DNA from: Conidiobolus incongruus B7586
Taxonomy: Eukaryota; Entomophthoromycota; Entomophthoromycetes; Entomophthorales; Conidiobolaceae
DNA: 15,207 nt
Direction of reading: 5' to 3'
NCBI GenBank assembly: GCA_000697335.1
Contig: JNEM01012022.1
Span: 1-15,207 of the forward strand
In this document: in pieces, positions 1 through 11,062 of the stretch
Layout: every line of letters starts with the position of its first letter
How positions within the stretch are numbered: the first letter of the stretch is position 1
Made by a program: the position numbers and the translations under genes
Notes under the pieces: model-generated
What the model saw: the letters and a program-made list of their open reading frames with translations, nothing else
Databases searched by the model: none
What the model was told of the DNA's origin: nothing

Positions 1-1105
1 TAAACTTAAATTAATAAATAAAAATTTAAAATAAATACCTTATAATTTAATTAAAATTTAATAAAAGTTAGAATAGCTATTATTAAAAAAAACTTATTAA
101 AATATTATTAGAAGTTTAAACTTTTATAACAAATAATTATAATTGATGAATCTTAAATCTTTATGTATAATTTTTTACTAAAATATAAATCAAAATGTTA
201 AATTAAGTTAAATTAACTTTTTTTATAAATCTTTTTAAATAAATATTTTATTAATAAGTAAATGTTAATTATTATAATAAATTATAATATTATATGCTAC
301 TCTTATTTAATTTTTAAAGGGAACTTGATTAATAGTAAATTTTAATTTGATTTTTTAAATAAAATTTTTTTAATTGGTATTCTTAATATAATTTAAAAAA
401 ACCTATCATTTTATATAATAATTATAAAATACATAAATTTAAAGCTATAAAAAACTTTCTAATTAAAAATAATTAGAAAAAACTACCATATTTAATATAT
501 TCTTTAGATTATAACTTATATAATTATAATTATTTTAAGCAATTAAAAAACTAGCTTATATGAAAGAAAATTTCTATAGGAAAATTTAATTGGTTTGTAA
601 AATATTAAATTTTAGTCTTTAATAAAAAAAATATTTTTTAATTATTATAAGTTTATTAAAAATATAACAAAAAGTTATTAATAATAAAAGAAACTATTAA
701 ATTTATATTATATATTTATTTTTATATATCATATATTAAAATATTTATTTATTTTTAATTGCAAAAATTTTCTATTATTAAAAATATAGAGTAATATTAA
801 TAGAGATAAAATTTAAATCTAGTTATAAATTTTGTATCAATTTTTTAATTTAATTAAAATAGCTTTTAATAACTATAAAGCATTTTTTATTTATACCAGG
901 TTTTATTTAAATATATAATATATTTATTTAAGTTATTTAATATAAATATTATATAATAATTGTTATTTCTAATTAACTTATATATATATATATATCATCA
1001 TCATTTTGAACTTTTGTTATAAATTTATTAAAATTCAATCAAATTTGATAAACTTTGTTTATATATTATATAGAGTCTAGAGACCCCAAAAAGGTAAGCC
1101 ATATT

Positions 1106-1125
1106 ATTAATCTTGGGAGATTAAT
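1106..1125. repeat. Short perfect hairpin, 8-bp stem and TGGG loop
   Basis: ATTAATCT and AGATTAAT flank a four-base TGGG loop. It sits just downstream of the only relatively GC-rich patch of the left flank (about 1074-1100, containing GAGACCCC and AAGGTAAGCC). No known RNA family is recognised. Confidence 0.4.
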
Positions 1126-1756
1126 TTGATTAATTATTAGCTAATAAGGGAATATATTTCTAATAATACTGATATTTCAATTTATTTTTATATAATATCA
1201 AAAACATTTTAAAATCATGTTTGATCTAAAATCAAAATTATTATATATTTTGCTTATGTTATATTTATCATAATTAATTACTTTATACCAAAGGTATTTA
1301 TTTACTTTAATTAATAAACTTTGTTTAAACCTATATTGAGATTATTTTAATATTTTTTTATTTTATTGATTAGTTTATTTCATCTTAAAATATTAATTTA
1401 AAAAATATTTCAATATTATTTATTATTCAATTTAATATAATACTTATATATTTTATTTATTAAATCCTTTATTTTTATATTTCTGGTTTTTTTATTTTTT
1501 CAAAGTTTTGAATAATAAATTTCTTAGAATTATTATTTTTAGCTATTTATAAGTAAAACAATAATAATGAATTTTTTATTATTTAATATATAGATTAAAT
1601 TAAAAATAATCTATAATAAAAATTATATATTAAGGCAAAAACCAGAACTATCTGAATTGAAGTTTATATTAAAACTAAATTATATTAAAAGACTAATTCT
1701 TGAACTTCTTACATATAATCCTATATTTCTATCAATTTTTAAATGAATCGGCAATA

Positions 1757-1808
1757 TTTAATCAAAGTTTAATTTAAAATTAATTTAATTTTAATAACTT
1801 TGATTAAA
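1757..1808. repeat. Inverted repeat, 13-bp perfect arms
   Basis: TTTAATCAAAGTT at 1757-1769 is exactly reversed as AACTTTGATTAAA at 1796-1808. The 26-base spacer is itself nearly self-complementary AT sequence, so the whole 52 bases can fold as one long hairpin. The arms contain only three G/C pairs, so chance in AT-rich DNA is possible. A miniature transposon remnant is the other reading; no target duplication is evident. Confidence 0.45.
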
Positions 1809-2705
1809 CTATTAAGCATATTTTTTAATTTCTATTTAAAATATTATTATATTATTCTTTTTAATAATAACTATATCCATAGATTAAGTTTTAAGAATAT
1901 TGGCAATGGTATTTATTATATCTTTATTTTATATGCTATAATATCCGATATATTTAAAGCTTAAATAAACTTAATGATATATCAACCCAATTATAGCTTA
2001 ATTAGTTTTAGGCTTTCCTTTCATTATATTGAATTTACCATTGATTATTATTATAAATTTAAAGATTTTATAGTAAAATGATAGCAAAGTGCTATTAGTG
2101 TTAAAATAATAATTAAAATAGCTGACTTTAATTAAGATCAATCAAATTTCCTTTATTTGCAACTCTTAAATAATTAAATCAATATTAAATTCAATTAATG
2201 TTAATTTGTTAAATGATATTTTAAAAAAATACCAGGTTTAAAAAGTTGAGTATATAGTAATTATACTAAGTTAAATAAGATAAAATTCACTGAATACATA
2301 ATATCATTTGCTCAAGTATTTAATATATGAATACAATAAACCGATCAATCAAAACTTAATCAAGTTTGAATATAATCAATTTAATTAAAATAAAAATATA
2401 CTAAAAATCCAATATGTTTTAATTGGTAATGCAGTTGTTTTATTTAAAGATAAATACTATTATAAAATAATATCCAAGTATCTAATCTACAAATGATAGT
2501 TTATCTAGGCCTTGATTAAATAAAGATTAATATTTTCCAAACCAATAGAAATTCCAAAAATAATTCAGATAATTTTATATTTATATATAGTAAATAATTA
2601 AACATAATATTATATATAATTATTATTTACTAAATAGTTTGTTGGTTGAAAATTCAATAGTATAAGTTGTCTTGCAATTAATTTAATAAAGTTCTAGCAA
2701 TTAAG

Positions 2706-2721
2706 CTATATGGTCATATAG
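2706..2721. repeat. Small palindrome CTATATG-GT-CATATAG
   Basis: A perfect 7-bp inverted repeat around two bases, about 270 bases upstream of the helicase start. It could be a protein-binding palindrome or chance; nothing else supports a function. Confidence 0.25.
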
Positions 2722-2987
2722 TATATTTTGAAAATCAAATAATGATTAAGGAATAAATCAAAAATAATTGTCCCATAATTTTTAAATGGATTTTTTCAGT
2801 ATATATATAATAAACCCTGAAGATTAAAAAACCTTAAAATTGTAAAATTAATCAATGATTTATAGATATTAGACATATATAGTATTATCATTTTTATAAT
2901 CAAGAAGTATTGTTTCAATTAATTTAACCTTAACTACAACTATCATTCAAATTTTTATCATTTACATTTTATTCAGTTTTAATTTTT

Positions 2988-4913
2988 ATGTCTACAAATC
3001 CCAAAATTCCGGTTTACTTGAATCAAGGTGCTCCTGAAGCGCTCAAATTCTACCCTGGAAACAGAAAAAATGAAGAGAGCCACTATGAAGAGTAATTTTT
3101 TCTTTTTTATTAATGTTATTTACTAATTAAATTTGTTAGTATTGGAAATTTCAATCAAGACAATCTAAATACACCTTACTTTGACTTCCCATTATCGGCA
3201 CCTAATTGGGAAGAGGAGGGATTTTTAAGAGAATTCAATAAACAGCTATGGAAAAATAATCAACCCTATCCAATCAGTAAAGCAGAAGAGGAGGAATTCA
3301 GAACTAATAATGCAATAGAAATCAATGGTGCAAACATACCGCTTCCTATCCTTAATGTTGATAAATTTAAGGCACCAAGTAAGAATTTGTCTTTTATCCT
3401 CCCCATTCATTTTTCTCTGTAACGATTTTATAATGAACTATATTAACGCAAATTTGATATAGAGTTCATTATTGACAATTTCAAGAAGGAATATAAATCA
3501 TTAACCCCAATTCAGTCAGAGGTAATTTGCAAAATCAACGATACAAATCATTAATTAATAATTTGCATTAGTGCTGGCCAATCATGATGTACGGAAGAGA
3601 TTTAATAGCCCAGTCTCCTACGGGTACTGGGAAAACAATGGCTTACTTGTTACCCACCATTATCCATGTAATCAATCAGCCGAAACTTCCCTATGGACAT
3701 GGCCCTTTGGCAGTGATTTTAGCTCCTTCAAGAGAGCTCGCAGATCAGATTCAGCGGTTAGCCTCTAAACTGATTCAAGATATTCCACAACCTTACCATA
3801 ACATTCAAGTTCTTACATTAATGGGAGGCACTTCTAAAAAAGCTCAAATCAATGCTCTAGAAAAAGGTGTTGATTTACTTGTGGCATCTCCTGGGCGATT
3901 ATATGATATGCTCGTTAGCAGTGCTACACATCTTAAGCATACTAGTCTTATAGTCCTTGATGAAGCTGATAAATTAATGTTAGGAATGCATAAAGAATTA
4001 GATATTATATTATCCCAGATTCATCCTAATTCTCAAAAGGTGTTATTTTCAGCAACCGCATCAGTACCACATATGAAAAAAGTAACCAAAATCATGACAA
4101 ATCCAATCCATCTGAGTATAGGGGAGTCCACACCTTTGCTTGCAACTCAATCTGTCAAGCAGTCTTTTGAGTTTGCTACGGAAGGAGAAAAGCTAGACAA
4201 GCTATTGACCAAATTCAGAAGCTTTGTTCCTAAAATTGATGGCAAATACGAAAGAGCCATTATTTTTTGTAGAAATAGACAGTCTGTTGAGGAAACATCC
4301 GCCCATCTACTACACAATGGACTCGATCCCATTGCCTTTCATTCTGATTTGTCTCAGAATGAACGCAAATGGGTGCTACAACAGTTCCACACCAAACAAT
4401 GCTTTCTTTTAGTAACCACTCACCTTGTAGCTAGAGGAATAGGTATATTGTTTATATTGATTACTTAAACCACCTACTTATTGTTATTAGATTTTCAAAA
4501 TATCAACTACATTCTGATTAAAGATCCACCAAATTCTTTGAGAGTAAAATAAAAACTTTGATGATAGAATATTTGTTTAACTTGTATTAATAGGAACATG
4601 CGCATATGGTTGGTAGAACAGGACGCAACAATACCAATGGGTATTGTCATACTTTCTTGACAATTGGTGACCAAAATCTGATTTTACAATTGGCCAAGGC
4701 TATGAAAGGTAAAGTAATAGATGAAGATCCAGTACTATTAGATATAGCGAAGAGATATGAAGTAATAGGTATGTTAAACTTGTGCATATTGAGGTTTTAA
4801 TATTAAATCAATATAAAGAGGAAAATAGAAATAAGCAAAAGGCACCAAAGAAGAAAAGAAAAAATAATCATTTTGAAGAATATGATACACCTATGTTTCA
4901 AAGGATGGATTGA
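2988..4913 (+). CDS. DEAD-box ATP-dependent RNA helicase, Dbp2/DDX5-like, 7 exons
   Basis: Exons are 2988-3091, 3140-3378, 3463-3521, 3572-4442, 4491-4543, 4594-4768 and 4819-4913, giving 531 aa. Introns are 48, 84, 50, 48, 50 and 50 nt, all GT-AG. Visible motifs: an IEINGANIP stretch like that before Dbp2/DDX5 cores; Q motif (PIQ, Gln132); motif I SPTGTGKT 149-156; Ia PSREL 186-190; SPGR 240-243; DEAD 264-267; SAT 294-296; IV IIFCRNR 364-370; V TTHLVARGID 416-425; VI HMVGRTGR 446-453. The tail has PKKKRK at 510-515, a classical nuclear signal. Such helicases unwind or clamp short RNA duplexes using ATP in mRNA or ribosome biogenesis. Oddities: motif V lacks the usual Asp (TTH for ATD), and motif VI has HM where HR is usual. 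The helicase call is sure; the subfamily (Dbp2/DDX5 versus DDX43) is not, and it may be a diverged paralogue. The start is the first ATG that opens the aligned N-terminus. Confidence 0.95.
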
Positions 4914-5428
4914 TTCAATAAAAATATAATTTAATTCAATAATCGTTATATATTTTTAGATCTTATGGAAATTTTGTATTAATTCAAAATATTAGTTGAT
5001 AAAATACCATATTGATATGAATATACAAATTGTTCATTATTATTGAGTTTATTAAACCTGATACTTTTGTTTTTAGATGACAAATACGTGATATTTGATA
5101 TATTAAGTAGTTATTTTTCATATGTTTCGTATAATGATTAGCATAAATTATTTTTATTAGACTTTTAATATAATTACATGAAAACTTAATTATAACATTT
5201 ATTGAAGAAAATAATTGAATAATATTATTTAACGTGAATATTAATAATCAGTATAAGCAATATTATTCTCAATGGTAACTTTAGTATTTAGATTCATTTA
5301 TTTCAAATTTAAGTAAAAATTGAATAATTCGTAAATAAGATAAATTATGTTGATTTTTATTAAATTTCATTGTAATTCAATCTGGAAATTAAAAGATATA
5401 CATATTTAATTGATATGATTAATGGTGT
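4914..5428. other. AT-rich spacer downstream of the helicase
   Basis: Roughly 17-20% G+C by eye. Apart from the AATAAA right after the helicase stop, no gene, RNA or repeat is recognised. It is the 3' region of the plus-strand helicase and of the minus-strand coding-like stretch to its right. Confidence 0.6.
4917..4922 (+). terminator. AATAAA poly(A) signal of the helicase gene
   Basis: A canonical AATAAA hexamer begins four bases after the TGA stop of the helicase gene. In such AT-rich DNA the hexamer is common by chance; its position is what supports it. Confidence 0.4.
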
Positions 5429-5838
5429 TTACATATCTCTAACTGTTTGGATTACTTGTACAATTTCTGCCTTATTGCTATATTCCACAATTTAAATCAG
5501 CTGAGCTAATTCATTTTCGACATTCAATATATAGAATTGTGATAATTTTCCATATATCAACAAGTTATTAAGGTATCCATTAATCATGTAGCTTGGGCTC
5601 CACTTCTCCCCCAGTAAAGAAAAAAAAGGTTTTTCTTACTCTTCACAATCAACAACTTTTCCTCATCTTTATTCTGGTGCACTGTAATATGTCCACCAGT
5701 AGGGTTGCTTTCTTATTTTACAACATATCCATTGGAGTGTACTTTACCAGCCTCACCTAGAATTGCCAATATAAGTCCATTAATGTCTGATTCATCAATT
5801 TCTCTCAAAGCCATATCAAGGACTATTAAATTTTCCAT
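5429..5838 (-). pseudogene. Broken small gene, possibly Roadblock/LC7-like
   Basis: The minus strand reads like protein in pieces. From an ATG at 5838 in good context (ACAATGG) there are 41 codons ending GYVVK before a TAA at 5713-5715. The same frame resumes with GGHITVHQNKDEEKLLIVKS. Coding-like sequence then shifts frame near a run of eight T (GEKWSPSYMINGYL), and a last piece ends NKAEIVQVIQTVRDM at a TAA (5429-5431). The order helix, NGLILAILGEAGKVHSNG, then KLLIVKSKKNLFFL resembles the strand pattern of Roadblock/LC7 proteins such as the Ragulator (LAMTOR) subunits, but the middle helix is missing and similarity is by pattern only. No intron of the local 48-57 nt kind removes both breaks. 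Alternatives: a real gene with unusual splicing, or an unrelated small protein. Coding-like composition on the minus strand is the surest part. Confidence 0.38.
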
Positions 5839-6381
5839 TGTGAAATGTTTAAAAGATGAGATATTGAAGCGTTTAAATGCCAGAAAAATTTAATCTTTCA
5901 AATTGATTGAATCGTACTATATGATGATATTATAATTATTTGTAAAAATTTAATAGAATACCTTTCAATATGATATCATGATCAATCGTATAATTAATTA
6001 TTCATAATTATATTCATGAACAATATATGCAATGCTAGGTTACTGCTATTCATTATAGTGTTTAGTTTAATGGATGGCAAAATTAAAATATTTTCCTCTA
6101 TGTGCTTTTTATAATTAGTAGCTAATATTCTCAATAATTGTGATAATTCAAGATGCTAAGACAACTACATATTTAGGTCAAATCTTAATAATGTATTAAT
6201 ATTTTTGAATTGATAATAATAAATATACAATATTGATCCCATAATTAAGGGTTATCATTTAAACCTAAACCTTTAATAGTTAATATAGTTAAAACATTAT
6301 TTGAATTAATACAGAAGATGAAGCTTATTTTATCATATTTGAAATATATATATGAGTCATAAATATACAATGCGATTGAGT
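5839..6381. other. AT-rich spacer, 3' flank of the kinase gene
   Basis: Gene-free DNA between the end of the kinase gene (minus strand) and the upstream side of the broken small gene. The minus-strand frame leading into the ATG at 5838 stays open back to about 5886, so a little more of that gene may lie here. Nothing else is recognised. Confidence 0.55.
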
Positions 6382-9300
6382 CTAGTTTAAACTAATTGTG
6401 TTTGGGGAGGAGGATGATCCTGGATTACAGAGATATTGTTGCAGTTCTTTAGCCATTTCTTGAACTAGAACTGCGGGATCTGAGCTAACTAAGCTTTCCA
6501 AAACTTTCTTAATATTATGCTTCACATTAGAGTTTTTCAGGATAGAGTGCGTTGGTGGAGGAGTCACATCAAACAAACTACGGAGAATCTTTAAGAGATT
6601 CACTCGAACTAGTGCTTTAGAGGATGTCACTAGTCGGTGCAATAGTCTATGTACAAATCGAGGGTGCATTGAAAGAGAAGCCGACAATGCAGGACTCAAT
6701 CGAACCATTTTGGCTAATGGAACGGTCAATCCTTCTACGCCCAAATTGTGCCTTGGATGGCCAAATGCACGAATTAACCATTCGATATGCTGGGGTTCTA
6801 CCAATACTTTTTCAACTTCTTTAGGCTCTTCTTGCAGCCATACAAGAACGCTCTCTAATCCATTGACTTGCCATGTAGGATCTCTAAGTAGACCCAGGTA
6901 GAAGTGTAAACCATGATTTTTCCACAAAATCTTTCGACAAAGGGGTCCAGCATGAGCCATGTCACATAAGATGGGCAAAGCTACTTGCTTTAGAGGCGAG
7001 TTAATAGCAACAACTTGTTGAAGATGCGGTATAGCTCCAGCCTGAGCTGCACGGTCTTGTCTTCTTTTATTTATCCTACAAAGGTTGTAAAGAGTATTTA
7101 AAACCTGACTACAAATTTCCGTACTCCCAGATATTCCCCTCGGAGCCAAATAGTGAGTCAGCGTCTCAATGGTATTGGCTCTTTCCAAAGTTTCCAGTGT
7201 ATTGGGATGTGAAGAAAGATTCTTAATGCATTTCAGTACTATGATAATCATATCTGTAGGTAGTCTTTTGAGCTCAGATAAAAGATGCTGGATGACGACA
7301 ATAGAGGTGCCCATCCTCTCTTTGACTTGTGCGTCTGCTTGGGAGAATATAAAAAATAGCGAAACAATTCTATGAGTATATTTTCTGGCAGTTCTTTCAG
7401 TATCACTCAGTGTCGCGGTCAAAGCCATGGCCAAAGGCTCCAACAAACCAGACTTGGCAAATAGTCGACAAAAATCATGCTTAGGGGTCGGGGTCTGAAG
7501 CTCGAAAACCGAAGAAATGCCATTAATGGCGATGAATATAAGCTCTTTGTTCTGACGATAGTCTTCTTCCATGAAGTCCACTAGCACTTTTAAGCCTCTG
7601 CATGAAATAAACATTTGAAGAGTAAGCAAAGAAGTGTGACACATTTGCTTAATAAAGTACGCAGCTTCCAATCGAACTGGCCAAGGGTATCTTTTAGATG
7701 CCAATCCCATGATAATCGGAATCCCGCCAACCAAACATAAGTTTTCTTGAACTTCAATACTGCTGTGGACAATTAGGTTAATGATGCGTAATAGCTTGGT
7801 CAAAACGGGCTCAAGGTCGGATGACTCAAGCATTTCCAAAATTGGCAACACTCCATGGTAAGCAAGTAGCTTAGAACGGAGATGTGGATGCTCCAATAAA
7901 ATGGTCTCTAACTTTGTGGCAGCTCTGATCAGAACCATGTCATCTTGTTCTGGCTTCAGAAGCTGGATCAATTCTTTTAATTCTGCAGAAACTCTGGCAT
8001 GTTTATCTCTCAGGATATTAGCTTGCAAATCAGTTTGCTCCAGACCTTCTTCCAAGCTGTGGAAAGGATCGTCTTCATCATCTTCGGAAGGAGAAGAATG
8101 ATCTGTAGGGTATCCATCGGTGCTATTCCCTCTTCTACTTGATCTGAACCCTAAATGAGCTTTGTGGAGTAAGTCTTGATCATTGTCCTCGGAATTCAAA
8201 GTTGAGGGTGAATTGGGCTTTTCCGAATCGAAAAATAAATCTTCATAGCCTTCTTCATCCTCTTCCACGTATTGTGAAAGAGGCGATGTTGTATCCACAT
8301 TTTTTGACTTAGGTTTTGGCTTAGCTTTCATAGAAATCCCATTACTTGAGTTGTTGAACGTGTTTGTTAGCTGGTGCTGCTGCTGGGCAAACCAGTGAAG
8401 GTCACTAGGATAAAGTAAGCGGTGGCTTCCTGAATTGATGTTCAGTCGATGCTCCATATCCTTGATCCTCTCCTTCCAGCTAATGTTGTCCTCCATCAAG
8501 TAATCCTCTCCGTATTCCTCAACTTCTCTAACAGCTCTACTATTGGCTCTTTTTCGAGTCTGAGGCTCTTTTTTAATTTGGGTGAGAGAAAATGTGGGTG
8601 TAGTGATATCGAAATCATCATCCCAGTTATCCTCATCTTCCTCAGGCTGCAAAGCAGTAATACTTAAACCTCTAGATTTCAATGGAGCTGTTGGTTGATT
8701 TCCTGCGATTTCCAAAGTGTTCCTAATTGGCGCTGATGGGGGAGAAGGTGCTAAATGGGTGATTTAGTTATATGATGGTATTTGAATTAGAAAATGATTA
8801 CGTGTTAGGTCATTGAACTGAGGGTAAGAAAGATTCTTTTGAGTCGAGTTGAAGTGAATAGGGGATGGCTGAGAAGACAAGCTTCCTAAAAAATAGTAAT
8901 GTTACTGGATGCTTTGGTTTAACAAGAATAAATATACCTTTTAGTGCCTCATTCCATTCTCTGACGGTGCGCAAATCTTGATCAAAATTCGGCCCCAGCT
9001 TTCCTTGAGCCAGGGTAGTAGGCTTGCGCTGGCTATTTTGGATCCAAGGGTGCTTAAGTAGTTTTTTGGCAGTTACTCTAAGGTTGGCATCTTTTTGAAA
9101 ACATTGCAAAAGAAAGTCTTTGACCATAGCACTGCAACCTTCGGGAAGTGGTGGATGATCATCCTGTACAATTCGAAACAAAGCTGGCATAGGTGATAAA
9201 TAGTGATAAGGAGGATTTCCTTCCAGTAATTCAATAACAGTACATCCTAAGCTCCAAATATCAGAGGCCGTAGTAGCCCCCGTTAGTTCGATCACTTCAG

Positions 9301-9999
9301 GTGCCATCCAGTAAGGCGAACCAACAACAGTTCGATCATGGGTAGCCAAAGTTGCAACACCAAAATCGGATAACTTGACACAAGCGTCTTTTGTGGTGAG
9401 AATATTAGCACCCTTGATATCTCTATGAACGACACCTTGTTCGTGAAGGTAGAGCAAGCCTTCCAGAACCTGTGCTATGTATACACCTGCCAAGTTTTCA
9501 GGAAATTTACCAATTTTTTTGCAAATGGACTGTAAAGAGCCATTTTCGCAATATTCAAGCACTATATTTAAGTAATCCTTGGTTTTGAAATAGCCTGAAT
9601 AATGCACAATATTGGTATGCTATCACTACATTAATATAATACAATGGATACTTTGATTAAAATTTACATTTAGTTTTTTTAATAAATTGATTTCAAGCTA
9701 TAGAAGGAATTAGACAAGTGCACGAATAGTGGGCATTTCGCTTACCATCATAGCATCAAGTGCTATTTTACTGAGATCAGTGAGTCGTATTTGCTTAATA
9801 GCAACCACCTCACCACTTTTCATATTTAACCCTTTGAAAACAGTACCAGAAGCACCCTTTCCTATACATTCTCCCAAATGCTATACGAATAAGTTAATAA
9901 ACTGAAGTGAATTGAATATTATTGACATACGAAATCATTAAAAACCGTTGAATCCATAGGCAGAGATGTTTTTCGTTTTGGTTCAGATTCTTGAACCAT
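6382..9999 (-). CDS. sepH: Septation-initiation kinase (SepH/Cdc7/Cdc15, MAP3K-epsilon type), 6 exons
   Basis: Exons in transcript order: 9999-9931, 9880-9746, 9697-9668, 9619-8938, 8885-8802, 8750-6382, giving 1122 aa; introns are 50, 48, 48, 52 and 51 nt. The Ser/Thr kinase domain spans about 24-272: glycine loop GKGASG 30-35, VAIK Lys52, alpha-C Glu70, HRDIKGAN 143-150 (catalytic Asp145), DFG 163-165, SPYWMAPE 179-186, HPWI 268-271. An acidic Ser-rich linker carries DNWDDDFD (374-381), as in fungal SepH proteins. A helical armadillo-like C-terminal half (about 575-1115) includes [13 protein letters not shown] (714-726) and [14 protein letters not shown] (755-768), matching the MAP3K-epsilon/Cdc7 family. 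Family role: works at the spindle pole downstream of a Ras-like GTPase (Spg1/Tem1) to trigger septum formation and cytokinesis. Fission yeast Cdc7, at a little over 1,000 residues, is similar in size. All key catalytic residues are present. It converges on the helicase gene. Budding-yeast nomenclature differs: CDC7 there is another kinase. Confidence 0.96.
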
Positions 10000-11020
10000 T
10001 TTCTATTACTTTAACCTTAATATAAAGCAATGTATTTTATAATAAAATTGTATTCGCAAACAATATTTAATAATATTTATATTGAATTAATTATTTAGTA
10101 AAGTATTCAATTTATTTATAGATATATTATAATAAGCATTTTAATGAATTTTTCACCATTCAATTCATTAGTAATTATAAAAATTATTTATAAGTTAATA
10201 GAATTAAGGGACATCATTGAAAATCCTCGGTTCTAATTATCAATTCAATATATTCAAGATATCATTTCTCATAATTATTAATAATAATTCATCAACTAAA
10301 GTATTGTTACATACTACCATTATTTTTTTATTAATGATATTTTCAATTATACTGTTTGGCATATTTGAATATTTTTGTTCAACTACGATTATATATAGGG
10401 ACATGATTAAATAATTATTCATTTTTATGTTTTTGATACTTGTGACAATTATAAATTCGAGTTATTTTGAATTTAGCAAATTGTAAATTGGATCTAATCT
10501 ATAACTAGATAATATTAAAGATTTCGAATATGAATTTCAAAGTAAATATTTATTCATTGACTGATAAAATAAGTTCATCTCATATCCAATGATCAAAGCA
10601 TTACATAATCATTAATATCCATTAAATATTTGTTCTTGAAAGTGTATCGTAATCATTAAATTACCAAAACTATTCTGATTATTATTAAAATATCCAAGCA
10701 TTTCCTTGGTTATAATTGATATTGAATTGAAATAATTATATTTTATCAAATGAATTCAACTTTATTACAGTATTTTCAAATATTTCAATATTATTTGATA
10801 GCATAATACATCAGATAAAATATTTAAATTTTTTAGCAAACATTAATATTTCTCTGATCAAGTGTAATTATTATTTGTAATTGTTGCTAATTATATTAAT
10901 ATTCTCAAAATATAATTTCAACACATTTTTTTAAAATAATCGAAATAAATTTCAGAATCAGAATAAATTACAAATATTAATATTAGTAAATATACTTTCA
11001 ACTTGTATTAATGCTGAATA

Positions 11021-11062
<42 letters not shown>

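Larger units (their letters stand above)
1..2987. other. AT-rich gene-free region
   Basis: No open frame of convincing length, no tRNA or snRNA motif and no coding-like composition was found on either strand. The first ~1060 bases are the most extreme: some 60-base lines hold only 3-7 G or C. After that, composition drifts slowly towards that of the other spacers. It holds AT-rich hairpins (1106-1125, 1757-1808, 2706-2721), short TA runs (about 980-994), and the 5' flank of the helicase gene just before 2988. It could hide heavily decayed repeats, which cannot be told from simple AT drift by eye. Confidence 0.7.

Noticed and set aside
3571-3768. Second reading frame over the helicase core
   Set aside because: It is a shadow of the true frame, which carries the full set of DEAD-box motifs.
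10217-10422. Overlapping 60-65-codon open frames on both strands upstream of the kinase
   Set aside because: They occupy the same bases in opposite directions and both read as low-complexity AT translation; a short AGGGACAT direct repeat at the two ends is too short to define an element.
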